A stretch of DNA of 64,000 bases from Amycolatopsis thermoflava N1165. GTDB lineage: Bacteria; Actinomycetota; Actinomycetes; Mycobacteriales; Pseudonocardiaceae. How positions within the stretch are numbered: the first letter of the stretch is position 1; every line of letters begins with the position of its first letter. Both the position numbers and the translations under genes were made by a program. Below the pieces are notes generated by a model. The model was not told the origin of the DNA. It made no database searches and saw only the letters and a program-made list of their open reading frames with translations. Positions 44,182 to 53,054 of the stretch are shown one piece after another. The stretch is taken from NCBI RefSeq assembly GCF_000473265.1, contig NZ_KI421511.1:6837909-6901908 (forward strand), written 5' to 3'.

Positions 44182-44811
44182 TCAGGCGCGGGCGTAGCCC
44201 CCGAGTGAGGGTTCCAGCAGGGCGAACGCCTGCTCCGCCTCCGGACCCACCACGGCGGCGATCTCCGGGTTGTCCCGGCCCGCCAGTGTCAGCTCCTGGA
44301 TGCGCGCGAACAACACCCGGTGCACCCCACCGAGAACCGCCGCCGCCGCGCGGGGGGTGATGTCGCCGGGCTCGGCGTCGGTCGCGGCGGCGAGGGCGGC
44401 GGCCAGTGCCTCCTCGCGCTGGTCGTGCAGGCCGCGCAGGCACACCGACAGCGTCGGGCTGTCCGCGATCATCCGGCTGAACTCCGGGCCGGCGAACCCC
44501 GCCACCGGGTCCTGCCGCTCGACCGCGTCCAGGAAGTCCCGGCGCAGCGCGGACAGCGCCGACTCACCCGGCTCGCGAGCCGCGACCGTGCGGGCCAGGC
44601 TCGCGACGAACTGGTCCTGGTGGTCGAACGCCAGGTCCTCCTTGCGCGGGAAGTAGTTGGTCACGGTCTTCTTGGCGACCCGGGCGGCCTCCGCGATCTC
44701 CGCGATCGTCGTCTGCTCGAAACCCTTCGCCATGAAGAGCCGGGTCGCCTGGTCGGAGATCAACTGCCGCGTCTCTTGCTTCTTGGCCTCCCGGAGGCCG
44801 GTGACGGTCAT
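44182..44811 (-). CDS. TetR/AcrR family regulator beside the XAT gene
   Basis: 209 residues. HTH: QLISDQATRLFMAKGFEQTT, IAEIAEAARVAKKTVTNYFP, RKEDLAFDHQDQFV. The C-terminal domain is of the broad actinobacterial TetR type (HRVLFARIQEL). ATG start. It is divergent from the acetyltransferase operon, with a TTACG/CGTAA dyad in the shared 96-bp region, so it likely represses that operon. Confidence 0.87.
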   Translation of the reverse strand: MTVTGLREAKKQETRQLISDQATRLFMAKGFEQTTIAEIAEAARVAKKTVTNYFPRKEDLAFDHQDQFVASLARTVAAREPGESALSALRRDFLDAVERQDPVAGFAGPEFSRMIADSPTLSVCLRGLHDQREEALAAALAAATDAEPGDITPRAAAAVLGGVHRVLFARIQELTLAGRDNPEIAAVVGPEAEQAFALLEPSLGGYARA

Positions 44812-44871
44812 GAGCGAATCTTACCCTCGTCGTACTTTTACGTTGACAACCAGGCTGCCCTCAGGATAAGT

Positions 44872-44886
44872 TTACGTCGGTCGTAA
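44872..44886. promoter_or_regulatory. TetR operator candidate, TTACG-n5-CGTAA
   Basis: TTACGTCGGTCGTAA lies 21 bp before the XAT start. A related TTTTACG is seen at 44836-44842 nearer the TetR start. AT-rich compared with surroundings. Confidence 0.5.
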
Positions 44887-44907
44887 GTTTACTTCTGTGA
44901 GGTGTTC

Positions 44908-45546
44908 GTGCCAGACCCCACCGTGCTCCACCCACTCGCCGAGCACCCGCGCGTGGTGTTCCTGAAACCGCTGGTCACCGATCCGCGCATCCAGGTCGGC
45001 GAGTTCACCTACTACGACGACCCGGACGCCGCCGCCGAGTTCGAGACCCGCAACGTCCTCTACGCCTACGGGCCGGAGAAGCTGATCATCGGCAAGTACT
45101 GCGCGATCGCCTCCGGCACGCGGTTCCTGATGGCTGGGGCGGAACACCCGACGATGGGGGTGTCGACCTACCCGTTCACGATGTTCGGCGGCGCGTGGGC
45201 GGAGTCCACACTGGACCTCGTCACGAACATGCCCAGCCGGGGCGACACGGTGGTGGGCAACGACGTCTGGTTCGGCTACGGCGCGATCGTCATGCCCGGC
45301 ATGACGATCGGCAACGGCGCGATCATCGCCGCGGGCGCGGTCGTCACCGCCGACGTGCCGCCGTACACGATCGTCGGCGGCAACCCGGCCCGGCCGATCC
45401 GCGCTCGCTACGAGCCGGAGGACGTCGAACGGCTCGAACGCGCCGCCTGGTGGGACTGGCCGGTCGAGCTGGTCACCCGGCACGTGCGAACGATCATGTC
45501 CGGCACGCCCGCCGACATCGCCGCGATCAAGGAGGTGCCGGCTTGA
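44908..45546 (+). CDS. Xenobiotic acetyltransferase (Vat/CatB-type left-handed beta helix)
   Basis: 212 residues of the hexapeptide-repeat XAT group. N-terminal [40 protein letters not shown], then [20 protein letters not shown] with the catalytic His and the STYPF block. Helix coils include [20 protein letters not shown] and [20 protein letters not shown], then [14 protein letters not shown]. Such enzymes acetylate streptogramin A or chloramphenicol; the native substrate here is unknown. GTG 44908 is chosen because GAGG is 6 nt upstream. Confidence 0.9.
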   Translation: MPDPTVLHPLAEHPRVVFLKPLVTDPRIQVGEFTYYDDPDAAAEFETRNVLYAYGPEKLIIGKYCAIASGTRFLMAGAEHPTMGVSTYPFTMFGGAWAESTLDLVTNMPSRGDTVVGNDVWFGYGAIVMPGMTIGNGAIIAAGAVVTADVPPYTIVGGNPARPIRARYEPEDVERLERAAWWDWPVELVTRHVRTIMSGTPADIAAIKEVPA

Positions 45547-46172
45547 CGTTGAACGTGACAGCCGAACTCGACCGTCAGGTCGCGAACCTGGTGGACCGCG
45601 GCTACCCGGCCCTCGCCGGGCTCGACGAGGACGGCTTCCGGGCCATGGTCGAGCCGCTGCGCGCCGTAGCCCGCGCAGGCGACCTCGACCCGGAGGCGGG
45701 CCGCGTGCCGTTCCTGCTGGTCGTGACCCGGAAGGTCGCTCCGGTCGAGGAGGCGATGCCGCGCACCACGCTGTATCGCGGGAAGCTGCCCGGGTTCGTC
45801 GACCACTCCTTCGAACCCGGATCGCTCGACCGCTTCGTGTCCACGGTGGACTTGCCCGCCCCGGACGCCTACCTGCTGTTCGACGTCGAGCGCGGCGAGG
45901 AGTTCTGCGGCGCCGTCCCGAACGACGCCATGGAGGTGATCGCCGGCCGGGGCCGCACCCTGCTCACGATCGAGGAGGGCATCGCCCTGATCACGCACTT
46001 CCCGGAGCTGCTGGTCAAGAACAAGTGCTTCTCGCTGGGCGGTTCGCGCTGCGGCGACCGGCGCGTGCCGGCGATCTGGATCAGCAAGCGGGCGCCGAAG
46101 CTCGGCTGGTGCTGGCAGGGCAACCCGCACACGTGGCTGGGCATGGCCTCGGCCGGATCCCGCGCGGGGTGA
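45543..46172 (+). CDS. DUF5701 family protein
   Basis: 209 residues of an actinobacterial family without known function. [20 protein letters not shown], then [60 protein letters not shown], and [20 protein letters not shown] with a Cys-x7-Cys pair. The TTG start is supported by AAGGAGG 7 nt upstream and the TTGA overlap with the XAT stop. It is therefore translated together with the acetyltransferase. Confidence 0.8.
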   Translation: MTLNVTAELDRQVANLVDRGYPALAGLDEDGFRAMVEPLRAVARAGDLDPEAGRVPFLLVVTRKVAPVEEAMPRTTLYRGKLPGFVDHSFEPGSLDRFVSTVDLPAPDAYLLFDVERGEEFCGAVPNDAMEVIAGRGRTLLTIEEGIALITHFPELLVKNKCFSLGGSRCGDRRVPAIWISKRAPKLGWCWQGNPHTWLGMASAGSRAG

Positions 46173-46212
46173 CCGCCGGCGCCGGGCGGGCCGCCCCGCC
46201 CGGCACCGGGTC

Positions 46213-46581
46213 TCACATTTCCGTGCCCGCCGAGAACATGACCGGCCGGACCTCGATGCCGAGGCCGTCGACCTTCGCGTCCGGGATCATCGCGGCCAGT
46301 TCCAGGGCGCGTTCCCGGCTTTCGACGTCCACCAGGTAGTAGCCGCCGAGGTACTCCTTCGCCTCCAGGTACGGGCCGTCGGTCACCACGGGCGCGCCGT
46401 CCCGCACCCGCACGACCGCGCTGTTCGACGGGTCGGCCAGCGCGGTCGTGCCGATGAACTCGCCGGACTCGCGGATGGCGTCCATGAACGGTCCGTGCCC
46501 GCTCATGATCGCGTTGCGCTCCTCCTCCGTGAGCGACTCCCACACGGCGGGGTTCATGTGCATGATCAGCAAGTACTTCAC
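46213..46581 (-). CDS. YCII-related (DGPF) protein
   Basis: 122 residues of the YCII/DGPF fold: KYLLIMHMNPAVWESLTEEE, FIGTTALADPSNSAVVRVRD, VVTDGPYLEAKEYLGGYYLV (the DGPY/F-x-E-x-KE block) and DVESRERALELAAMIPDAK. Proteins of this type often accompany ECF sigma factors; none is adjacent. Function is uncertain. GTG 46581 is set by GAGGAGG 7 nt upstream. Confidence 0.87.
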   Translation of the reverse strand: MKYLLIMHMNPAVWESLTEEERNAIMSGHGPFMDAIRESGEFIGTTALADPSNSAVVRVRDGAPVVTDGPYLEAKEYLGGYYLVDVESRERALELAAMIPDAKVDGLGIEVRPVMFSAGTEM

Positions 46582-46692
46582 AGGGTGCCTCCTCAAAGGG
46601 CTGTCTTACCAGGAGGTCGGAGCCCGGGGGCGGGTTTCGACACCGCCGCCGGGACGATCCGGGGAACTTCGTCGCCGGATAAGGTGAGCGCC

Positions 46693-48381
46693 ATGAGTCG
46701 GTTCGTGGAGACGCTCGTCCGCACCGCTGCGGAGGGTGGTCAGTTGCGTGGCATGGTCACCGGGGAGCCGAAGGAGCCGGTCCGCCGGACCTGGGCCGAA
46801 GTCCACGAGCAGGCGCGGCGGATGGCAGGCGCGCTCGTCGCCGGCGGGCTGGAGCCGGGCAGCGCCGTCGCCGTCCTGGCCGGGGCGCCTGCCCTGATCG
46901 CGCCGACGGTGCAGGCGGTGTGGCTCGCCGGGGGCAGCGTGACGATGCTGCACCAGCCCACCCCGCGCACCGACCTCGCGCTGTGGGCCGAGGACACCGT
47001 CAAGGTGCTGGGCATGATCGACGCGAAGCTGGTTGTGCTCGGCGAGCCGTTCGACGCGCTCGCGCCGGTGCTCACCGAGCACAACATCGGGTTCCGGATG
47101 ATCACCGACCTGTTCGACGGCGAGCCGATCGCCGAGCCGGTGGCGCGCGGCGAGGACGACCTGGCGCTGCTGCAGCTCACCAGCGGCTCGACCGCCGACC
47201 CGAAGGCCGTGCGGATCACCCACGGCAACCTCTACACCAACGTCAAGGCCATGGTGGAGCGGGCGGAGTTCGACTTCGCGAAGGACATCATGGTGTCCTG
47301 GCTGCCCACCTTCCACGACATGGGGATGGTCGGGTTCCTGACCGTGCCGATGACGTTCGGCGTGGAGCTGATCAAGATCACCCCGGCCGAGTTCCTCACC
47401 GGGCCGCTGATCTGGCCCGAGCTGATCAGCAAGTACCGCGCCACCACCACCGCGGCCCCCAACTTCGCCTACGCCATCGTCGGCAAGCGCCTGCAGCGGG
47501 TGGAGGACGAAAACGCTTACGACCTTTCCACGCTGCGGATCGCGCTGAACGGCGCCGAGCCGATCGACGAGTCGGCCGTGCAGGCGTTCGTGGACGGCGG
47601 CGCCCGGTTCAAGATGCCCGCGGAGTGCGTGTTCCCGGCGTACGGCATGGCCGAGGCGACGCTCGCGGTGTCGTTCGCGCCGCTGTTCACCGGCCTGACG
47701 CTGGACGTCATCGAGGCCGACGCGCTCGAGGCGGACAACCGCGCGGTGCCGGTGCCCGACGGCGACCCCCGGCGCGGGACCGAGGAGGTCCGCTCGTTCG
47801 CCGTGCTGGGCCGCCCGCTGGACGGGCTGGAGGCGCGGATCGTCGACGACTCCGGAAAGGTGCTCGGCGACCGCGAGGTCGGGGAGATCCAGCTGACCGG
47901 TCCGGCCGTGACGCCCGGTTACCTGACGATGGAGGGCCCGAAGCCGACGCAGGACGACGAGGGCTGGCTCGCGACCGGCGACCTCGGGTACCTCGTCGAC
48001 GGCCAGATCGTGATCTGCGGGCGCCGCAAGGACGTCATCATCATGGGCGGCCGCAACATCTACCCGACGGACATCGAGCGCGCCGCGACCTCCGTGGAGG
48101 GGGTGCGGGCAGGCAACGCGGTGGCCGTGCGGATCGACGCGGGGACGCGGCGGGAGCGGTTCGCGGTGGTGCTGGAGTCCAAGCTGGCCGGCGACGCCGA
48201 GGCCGAGCGGCGGCTGCAGAAGGAGGTCGCGGCCCGGGTGCGGGACGCGGTGGACGCCCGGCCGTACGCGGTGGTCGTCCTGCCTGCCGGCAGCTTGCCC
48301 AAGACGCCGTCCGGCAAGGTCAAACGCGCCGCGACGGCGGTCCAGTACGCCGACGCGATCGCGAAGAACGCGGCCTCCTGA
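46693..48381 (+). CDS. Fatty-acid AMP/CoA ligase (FadD-like; Rv1013/Pks16 position)
   Basis: 562-residue adenylate-forming enzyme: LTSGSTADPKAVRITHGNLY (P-loop A3, with D in place of the usual G/K), SWLPTFHDMGMVGFLTVPMT (as in fatty-acyl-AMP ligases), FPAYGMAEATLAVSF, GWLATGDLGYLVDGQIVICG, RRKDVIIMGGRNIYPTDIER and the terminal Lys in LPKTPSGKVKRA. SWLPxxHDMGL-type blocks favour the FAAL side, but the insertion typical of true FAALs is not obvious. Its place between ispE and pth matches pks16 in mycobacteria. ATG with AAGGTGAG upstream. Confidence 0.87.
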   Translation: MSRFVETLVRTAAEGGQLRGMVTGEPKEPVRRTWAEVHEQARRMAGALVAGGLEPGSAVAVLAGAPALIAPTVQAVWLAGGSVTMLHQPTPRTDLALWAEDTVKVLGMIDAKLVVLGEPFDALAPVLTEHNIGFRMITDLFDGEPIAEPVARGEDDLALLQLTSGSTADPKAVRITHGNLYTNVKAMVERAEFDFAKDIMVSWLPTFHDMGMVGFLTVPMTFGVELIKITPAEFLTGPLIWPELISKYRATTTAAPNFAYAIVGKRLQRVEDENAYDLSTLRIALNGAEPIDESAVQAFVDGGARFKMPAECVFPAYGMAEATLAVSFAPLFTGLTLDVIEADALEADNRAVPVPDGDPRRGTEEVRSFAVLGRPLDGLEARIVDDSGKVLGDREVGEIQLTGPAVTPGYLTMEGPKPTQDDEGWLATGDLGYLVDGQIVICGRRKDVIIMGGRNIYPTDIERAATSVEGVRAGNAVAVRIDAGTRRERFAVVLESKLAGDAEAERRLQKEVAARVRDAVDARPYAVVVLPAGSLPKTPSGKVKRAATAVQYADAIAKNAAS

Positions 48382-48487
48382 CCGCGGCGAGCGCACTCCC
48401 ACCTGGCTGGGTGCGGAGTTCATTTGCTGGGGTGTGAGGTTCGCGGGGCCGGGCGGGGCTCGCGCACGGGCGCGGAACTTGCTGGGC

Positions 48488-48520
48488 GTGGGGCTCGCCG
48501 GGTGTACGCGAGCCCCACGT
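48488..48520. terminator. Hairpin terminator between the ligase and DivIVA-like genes
   Basis: CGTGGGGCTCG (48488-48498) and CGAGCCCCACG (48510-48520) form an 11-bp perfect stem with an 11-nt loop. No U-run follows. Confidence 0.55.
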
Positions 48521-48560
48521 TCCAGGGAGTGTGGTCTGCGCTCAGGCGCGAGTTCGGCGG

Positions 48561-48920
48561 TTACTCCGTGAGGGTCACCTTGGGGATCTCGGCCGGGTCG
48601 CCTTCCGCGCGCGGCGTGGTCGCCTGCGTGACCGTCCGGGCCTCGGGCACCGGGTAGGGGCGGCCGCCGCGGCGGGCGAACTCGTCTTCGACCTGGTCGA
48701 GGAACTCGTCGACCTCGCGCTCGTCGTAGCCCCGCTTGCCGAGCAGGGGCTTGCTGAACATGACGTGGTGCACCTCGGCGGCCGTCAGGTCGTCCTCGCC
48801 CACCAGGGTCTTGGCGATGCGCTCGACGAACTCGTCGACCTCGTGCTTGGCGTACCCGCGCCGGCCGATGGGGGCGTTACCGAACTCGACTCGATAAACG
48901 TCTTCGGCGGAAAGGGACAT
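48561..48920 (-). CDS. Short DivIVA-domain protein with two DivI1A repeats
   Basis: 119 residues containing two copies of the DivIVA N-terminal membrane-binding unit: [29 protein letters not shown] and [31 protein letters not shown] short acidic, Pro/Thr-rich tail follows. There is no long coiled coil, unlike Wag31/DivIVA. Such proteins are thought to sit at curved membranes or bind DivIVA partners; the function here is unknown. ATG start, monocistronic by spacing. Confidence 0.85.
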   Translation of the reverse strand: MSLSAEDVYRVEFGNAPIGRRGYAKHEVDEFVERIAKTLVGEDDLTAAEVHHVMFSKPLLGKRGYDEREVDEFLDQVEDEFARRGGRPYPVPEARTVTQATTPRAEGDPAEIPKVTLTE

Positions 48921-49057
48921 GTGGAGTGCTCCAGTTCAGCGTGGACGGGACAACTTCCCTAATCCCGTCCTAGCCGCCGGATCAAACCTCCGGAAGAGCA
49001 TTTATGCCCCTGGAACTCCATGGAGCGGTGAGAGGAACACCTGTGGGTGACCGATGG

Positions 49058-49651
49058 TCACCCAGCGTGGAAGTCGTTCTGAGCCGCTGTCAGCCCTTTG
49101 CCGATCAGCGCTTCGACGGCGTCCGCGCACCGGTCCAGCTCCAGCGGGAGGTCCTTGCGCTCGACCGTGGAGAAGTCCTTGAGCACGAAATCGGCGGGGT
49201 CCATCCGGCCAGGGGGCCGCCCGATGCCGAACCGCACGCGGTAGTAGTCACGCGTGCCGAGGGACTTGCTGATGGACCGCAGCCCGTTGTGGCCGCCTTC
49301 GCCGCCGCCGAGCTTGAGCTTCAGCCTGCCGAACGGCACGTCCAGCTCGTCGTGCACGACGACGACACCGCTCGGGTCGACCTTGTAGAACTTCGCCGCG
49401 CCCGCGACCGGGCCGCCGGAGACGTTCATGAACGACCGCGGCTTGACCAGCACGACGCGACGCCCGGCGAGACGCCCTTCCAGGACCTCACCGCCGGACT
49501 TGTGGGTCTTGAACTTGCCGCCGACGCGGGCGGCGAGCTCGTCGAGCACCATGAAACCCACGTTGTGCCGGTTGCCGGCGTAACGCGGGCCGGGATTGCC
49601 GAGGCCGACGAGCAGAACCAGCTCGCCGGCCCCGGGAACGTCCGAACTCAC
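49058..49651 (-). CDS. pth: Peptidyl-tRNA hydrolase
   Basis: 197 residues: [20 protein letters not shown] with catalytic His and the two Asn, [35 protein letters not shown] (catalytic Asp) and [20 protein letters not shown]. It recycles peptidyl-tRNA dropped by ribosomes. GTG follows directly on the rplY stop (TAA-GTG), so the genes form an operon, an arrangement widely conserved. Confidence 0.97.
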   Translation of the reverse strand: MSSDVPGAGELVLLVGLGNPGPRYAGNRHNVGFMVLDELAARVGGKFKTHKSGGEVLEGRLAGRRVVLVKPRSFMNVSGGPVAGAAKFYKVDPSGVVVVHDELDVPFGRLKLKLGGGEGGHNGLRSISKSLGTRDYYRVRFGIGRPPGRMDPADFVLKDFSTVERKDLPLELDRCADAVEALIGKGLTAAQNDFHAG

Positions 49652-50254
49652 TTACTCGGCGGGGCTCTCGGCCGGCTCCTCGCCGGTCTCCTCGGCGGGC
49701 TCCGCGGAGGTGGCCTGCGCCTCGTTCACGGCGACGACCAGGCTCTCCGGGTCGGTCAGCAGGACCGCGCCGGCAGGCAGGGTGACCTGCGAGGCGAGGA
49801 TCTGGGTGCCGGCCTCGGCGCCCTCGATGGACACCTCGAACTGCTCCGGGATGTGCAGCGCCTCGACCTCGATCGACAGGGTGTCGATCTCCTGCACCTG
49901 CAGGGTGCCCGGGGCCGGCTCGCCGGTCAGCACGACCGGGACGTCCACGGTGACCTTCTCGCCGCGCTGGACGACCAGCAGGTCGACGTGCTCGATGTAG
50001 TTCTTGATCGGGTGCACGGTGACCGTCTTGGTCAGGGCCAGCTCGGTGTCGCCGTTGAGGCTGAGGGTGAGGACCGCGTTGCTGCCGTTCTCACGGATGA
50101 CGCGGGCGAACTCCAGAGCGGGCAGGGCCAGGTGGCGGGGGTCGGTACCGTGGCCGTACAGCACGGCGGGAACCTTGCCGGCGCGACGGGTGCGGCGCGC
50201 GGCGCCCTTGCCGAACTCGGTGCGGGGCTCGGCGGACAGACGTACCTCGGACAC
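49652..50254 (-). CDS. rplY: 50S ribosomal protein L25 (general stress protein Ctc)
   Basis: 200 residues: the L25 5S-rRNA-binding domain ([40 protein letters not shown]) followed by the Ctc-type C-terminal domain ([20 protein letters not shown]) and an acidic Glu/Ala/Pro tail. It binds 5S rRNA. GTG 50254 has AAGGAGTG upstream; longer readings are excluded because the family starts at VSEVRL. First gene of the rplY-pth operon. Confidence 0.96.
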   Translation of the reverse strand: MSEVRLSAEPRTEFGKGAARRTRRAGKVPAVLYGHGTDPRHLALPALEFARVIRENGSNAVLTLSLNGDTELALTKTVTVHPIKNYIEHVDLLVVQRGEKVTVDVPVVLTGEPAPGTLQVQEIDTLSIEVEALHIPEQFEVSIEGAEAGTQILASQVTLPAGAVLLTDPESLVVAVNEAQATSAEPAEETGEEPAESPAE

Positions 50255-50474
50255 GGTGTAGCACTCCTTCAAACAATTTTGCGTGGCGGCGCAGATGGCG
50301 GGTGGTCGCATCGGCGGCGAGTTCCACGGACATGCTCGAGCAGCGGACCTCAAGCCGCCGCGTCGATCACGTCGGGCACCGGGTGCAGCATGGAGCCCGC
50401 CTCGCCGAGACAACCTGTTCAGTGTAATCGGCCGAAACCACAAGAGACACGTGGGGTCCAACCCCACCGGAGCT

Positions 50475-50619
50475 GGGTGGTCATCCCGTCGCCTGACACT
50501 GGACGATCACCTTGAGCCAGGGCCGCAACCCTCGCTGGGTCCGGCGGCCGAAAACGCAAAGCTTGCGGCCCTGGATCAAGGTGATATGCACAAACCGGAA
50601 GGCGACGGGATGACCACCC
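50475..50619. repeat. Long interrupted inverted repeat (145 bp)
   Basis: Outer arms: GGGTGGTCATCCCGTCGCCT (50475-50494) and AGGCGACGGGATGACCACCC (50600-50619), perfect complements. Inner arms: 23 bp, ATCACCTTGAGCCAGGGCCG with CAA (50506-50528) against 50563-50585, one mismatch. Unpaired bulges of 11 and 14 nt separate inner from outer arms; the central loop is 34 nt. Confidence 0.85.
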
Positions 50620-50790
50620 AGCGACCACCCGCCCGAGGTGGGACGAGGCACCCAACCCCTGGTCATCCCGGAGCCTGCCCGTCCGGCGAGGACTCTTTTG
50701 ATCTTTTTCCTGCGCTTCGCGCAGGGGCGCCTCACGGCGCCAAATGGTCACCTTCCGACCACCCCCGCCCCCGATGCCTGATTGTGTTTC

Positions 50791-50850
50791 AGTCGCCGAG
50801 CAGGCGTGTCAAGGCGGGAAAGCGTGCCTTGACACGCCTGGTCGGCGACT
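50791..50850. repeat. Large hairpin with 25-bp arms
   Basis: AGTCGCCGAGCAGGCGTGTC plus AAGGC (50791-50815) pairs with 50826-50850, one mismatch in 25; the loop is 10 nt (GGGAAAGCGT). No U-tract follows. Confidence 0.85.
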
Positions 50851-50868
50851 AAAGATCGGCTGTGGATC

Positions 50869-51039
50869 GGGGGCGGGGGAGGTCTGGAGCGTTGGTCGGT
50901 CTACTTGCGTTGCCGGCTTGCGTTTGGGGGCGGGGGAGGTCTGGAGCGTTGGTCGGTCTACTTGCGTTGCCGGCTTGCGTTTGGGGGCGGGGGAGGTCTG
51001 GTGCATTGGTCGGTCTTCTTGCGTTGCCGGCTTGCGGTT
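50869..51039 (+). repeat. 57-bp tandem repeat, three copies
   Basis: Units begin GGGGGCGGGGGAGGTCTGG at 50869, 50926 and 50983. Copies 1 and 2 are identical as far as read; copy 3 has a few substitutions (GTGCATTGG, CTTCTTGCG, GCGGTT). The period is a multiple of three, so frames stay open through all copies, which creates repetitive false ORFs. VNTR-like. Confidence 0.9.
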
Positions 51040-51151
51040 GGGGCTTCTGTGTAAACCGATCGGATGACAGGCCGCGCCGCTAGGAACTCCGGAACCTGAA
51101 AGTTCGTCTCATTCACGAACTGGCCGTTCCAGCGGTGAGCGAGGGGTCCGG

Positions 51152-52141
51152 ATGCGCCTGCGCGGTCTCGCGGTGCTCGTCCTCGTCCTGCTCGTCGCCT
51201 GTGAGGCTCCCCAGCGGCCCGCCTCGCCGGATCCCCGCTCCGCCGTCGACGAGGCGCTCACGGCCCTCGCCGGGGAGACCGCCGTCGCGTATCGGGTTCC
51301 TGGTGCGACCCTCACCGTCACCAAGGGCGGGCTCGTCGAGGGGCAGGTTCCAGTGCAGGACGACACCATGCGGGCCCTCCGGGTGGGGGGCTCGCTCTAC
51401 GTCCGCGCCTCCCCGGCCTACTGGCAGCGGCAGGGCATGTCCGCGCCCCGCGCCGAGCGGTTCGGCTCCCAGTGGACCAGGGCGGACCGCGGGGTGCCGT
51501 TCGACCCCGGACGGCTCATGGCGCCCCAGGTGGTGGCCGCCGCGCTGCGGGCCGCCTTGCCGGTGGGTGTGCTGCCCGTCCAGGCGGACGGGGCCTTCGA
51601 CCTCGGCGGTCTGCGGGTCACTGCCACCTCGCCCCACCGCGTGCTCAGCTTCCCGCCCGCCTTCCTCGGGCCCGTCGCAGGCCAGCTCGGGCCGCACGAG
51701 ATCGCCCTCGGCGACGTGCACCTGCCCGGCCTGCGTGAACGCCTCGACGAAGGCGTGGCCGAACTCGGCCAGCCCCTCATCGCCGGCCCGGTCGTCGCCG
51801 CCAGGGTCACCGACCACGAACTCCGCTGCACGGCCAACGGCGCCTGCACGGACACCGTCCGCATCGACAACCGCCTGCTCGGCGCGGCTCCCGGGGCGGC
51901 CGCGCGCGTCAGCCTCACCTCGGCCGTCACCTCCGACGCCCTCGGCACCCGCACCTGCGCACGAGACGTCGTCCTCCCGCTGGACACCGCCGCCGACGTC
52001 TCCTGCTCGGTCAAGTTCACGCTGCCCCGCACCGACGGCGCGACCAGGGTGCAGGCCGCGCCGTCGGTGACCGCCGAACCCGTCGCCCTCGTCGACCCCG
52101 GCGCGCTCAACCGCGACGTCGCCGCCGAGCTAGGCCCGTAG
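51152..52141 (+). CDS. Secreted lipoprotein, function unknown
   Basis: 329 residues with a lipoprotein signal: MRLRGLAVLVLVLLVAC, lipobox LVAC with Cys17. The mature part shows an LppX/LprG-like start (AVDEALTALAGETAVAYRVP, then ATLTVTKGGLVEGQVPVQD and a Tyr-Val-Arg strand near SLYVRASPAYWQ). The C-terminal half has four Cys in two pairs (RCTANGAC; TCARDVV...SCSVKF). No confident family. ATG with GAGGGG upstream. In M. tuberculosis a lipoprotein gene (lpqT) also lies between rplY and prsA, but no clear similarity can be claimed. Confidence 0.75.
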   Translation: MRLRGLAVLVLVLLVACEAPQRPASPDPRSAVDEALTALAGETAVAYRVPGATLTVTKGGLVEGQVPVQDDTMRALRVGGSLYVRASPAYWQRQGMSAPRAERFGSQWTRADRGVPFDPGRLMAPQVVAAALRAALPVGVLPVQADGAFDLGGLRVTATSPHRVLSFPPAFLGPVAGQLGPHEIALGDVHLPGLRERLDEGVAELGQPLIAGPVVAARVTDHELRCTANGACTDTVRIDNRLLGAAPGAAARVSLTSAVTSDALGTRTCARDVVLPLDTAADVSCSVKFTLPRTDGATRVQAAPSVTAEPVALVDPGALNRDVAAELGP

Positions 52142-52981
52142 CAGCGGGATCACCGGCGCGAACTCCTCCATCGCCATCTCGAACACCGTGAAGTACGTGA
52201 ACCCGTACCGCTCGCGCATCGCCCGGATCTTCGCCGCGATCTGCTCCGGCGTCCCGGCCAGCATCTGCGGCGCATCCACCAGCCGGGCGGCCGACCAGCC
52301 CAGTTCCGACGGCACCCCGGCCAGCCACTCCTCCAGCGCGGGCACCGGATCGTCGGCCACCACGACGTTCTGGATCAGCATGTTGAACTCCACCTGCCGA
52401 GCGGTCGCGGACCGCACGAAGCCCACCCGGTCGTCCAGCTCCGCGGCGGAGGCCAGGTCGAACGTCCCCGGCGGGTAGCCGCGCGCGTGCTTCAACCCGG
52501 CGAACCCGACGATGTCCGCGTGCTCCGTCGCCAGCCGCAGCACCCCGTCGCTGTTGCCCGCGACCAGCAGCGGCGGCGCGTCGTCCAGGCGGTCCCGCAG
52601 CACCTCGATCGTCCGGGCCAGGTGCTTGATCCGCTCGGCAGGCGGCGCGAACCGCAGCCCGGCGTCGTCGAACTCGGACTTCATGTGCCCGGATCCGAGC
52701 CCGACGTCCAGCCGCCCGCCGGTGAGCAGCGCGGTCGATTCGACCTCCCGGGCCAGCAGCACCGGGTTGTAGAAGGGCGCGTTGAGCACCAGGTGCCCCA
52801 CCCGCACCCGCTCGGTCGCCTGCGCGGCGGCGACCAGCGCCGGGAACGGCGCGGGCATGCCGAGGTGGTCGGGGATGGTGATGGTGTCGTAGCCCAGCTC
52901 CTCGGCGCGACGGCACTTGGCCGCCCAGTCGTCGCGCCCGGTCAGGAACCGCAGGGAAACACCGAAGCGGTAGTCGTTCAT
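52130..52981 (-). CDS. F420-dependent LLM-class oxidoreductase
   Basis: 283 residues of the luciferase-like TIM-barrel type (TIGR03621-like). FGVSLRFLTGRDDWAAKCRR, AEELGYDTITIPDHLGMPAP, RVGHLVLNAPFYNPVLLARE, TALLTGGRLDVGLGSGHMKS and LLVAGNSDGVLRLATEHADI are typical F420-site blocks. The C-terminus carries the usual TPEQIAAKIRAMRERYGFTY. The substrate is unknown. It converges on the lipoprotein gene (12-bp overlap) and is separated from prs by a terminator. Confidence 0.88.
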   Translation of the reverse strand: MNDYRFGVSLRFLTGRDDWAAKCRRAEELGYDTITIPDHLGMPAPFPALVAAAQATERVRVGHLVLNAPFYNPVLLAREVESTALLTGGRLDVGLGSGHMKSEFDDAGLRFAPPAERIKHLARTIEVLRDRLDDAPPLLVAGNSDGVLRLATEHADIVGFAGLKHARGYPPGTFDLASAAELDDRVGFVRSATARQVEFNMLIQNVVVADDPVPALEEWLAGVPSELGWSAARLVDAPQMLAGTPEQIAAKIRAMRERYGFTYFTVFEMAMEEFAPVIPLLRA

Positions 52982-53003
52982 GCCTTGACGCTAGGCACGA
53001 AAA

Positions 53004-53042
53004 GGCCCTTCCGCCGCCGGTTTCGCCAGCGGCGGAAGGGCC
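53004..53042 (-). terminator. Terminator after prs
   Basis: GGCCCTTCCGCCGC (53004-53017) and GCGGCGGAAGGGCC (53029-53042) form a 14-bp perfect stem with an 11-nt loop. On the minus strand it follows the prs stop by 12 bp and is trailed by TTTTCG. Confidence 0.88.
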
Positions 53043-53054
53043 CGTGAGGAGAAC

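Larger units (their letters stand above)
50255..51151. other. Structured non-coding stretch: hairpins and tandem repeats
   Basis: About 0.9 kb between rplY and a lipoprotein gene. No gene is supported. In order it holds the rplY upstream region; a GTGGGGT-cca-ACCCCAC hairpin (50451-50467); a 145-bp long inverted repeat (50475-50619); CCTGCGC-ttc-GCGCAGG and GGCGCC-tcac-GGCGCC hairpins (about 50709-50740); a 25-bp-arm hairpin (50791-50850); and three 57-bp tandem repeats (50869-51039). Confidence 0.7.

Noticed and set aside
46495-46692. Longer start of the acyl ligase reaching back over the YCII gene
   Set aside because: Family similarity begins at ATG 46693, and the extension is antisense to a good gene with a strong ribosome site.
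50869-51039. CRISPR array
   Set aside because: Units are contiguous with no spacers, and there are no cas genes.
50744-51083. Repetitive proteins encoded by the 57-bp tandem repeat
   Set aside because: Several frames are open only because the period is divisible by three; no ribosome site and no recognised repeat family.
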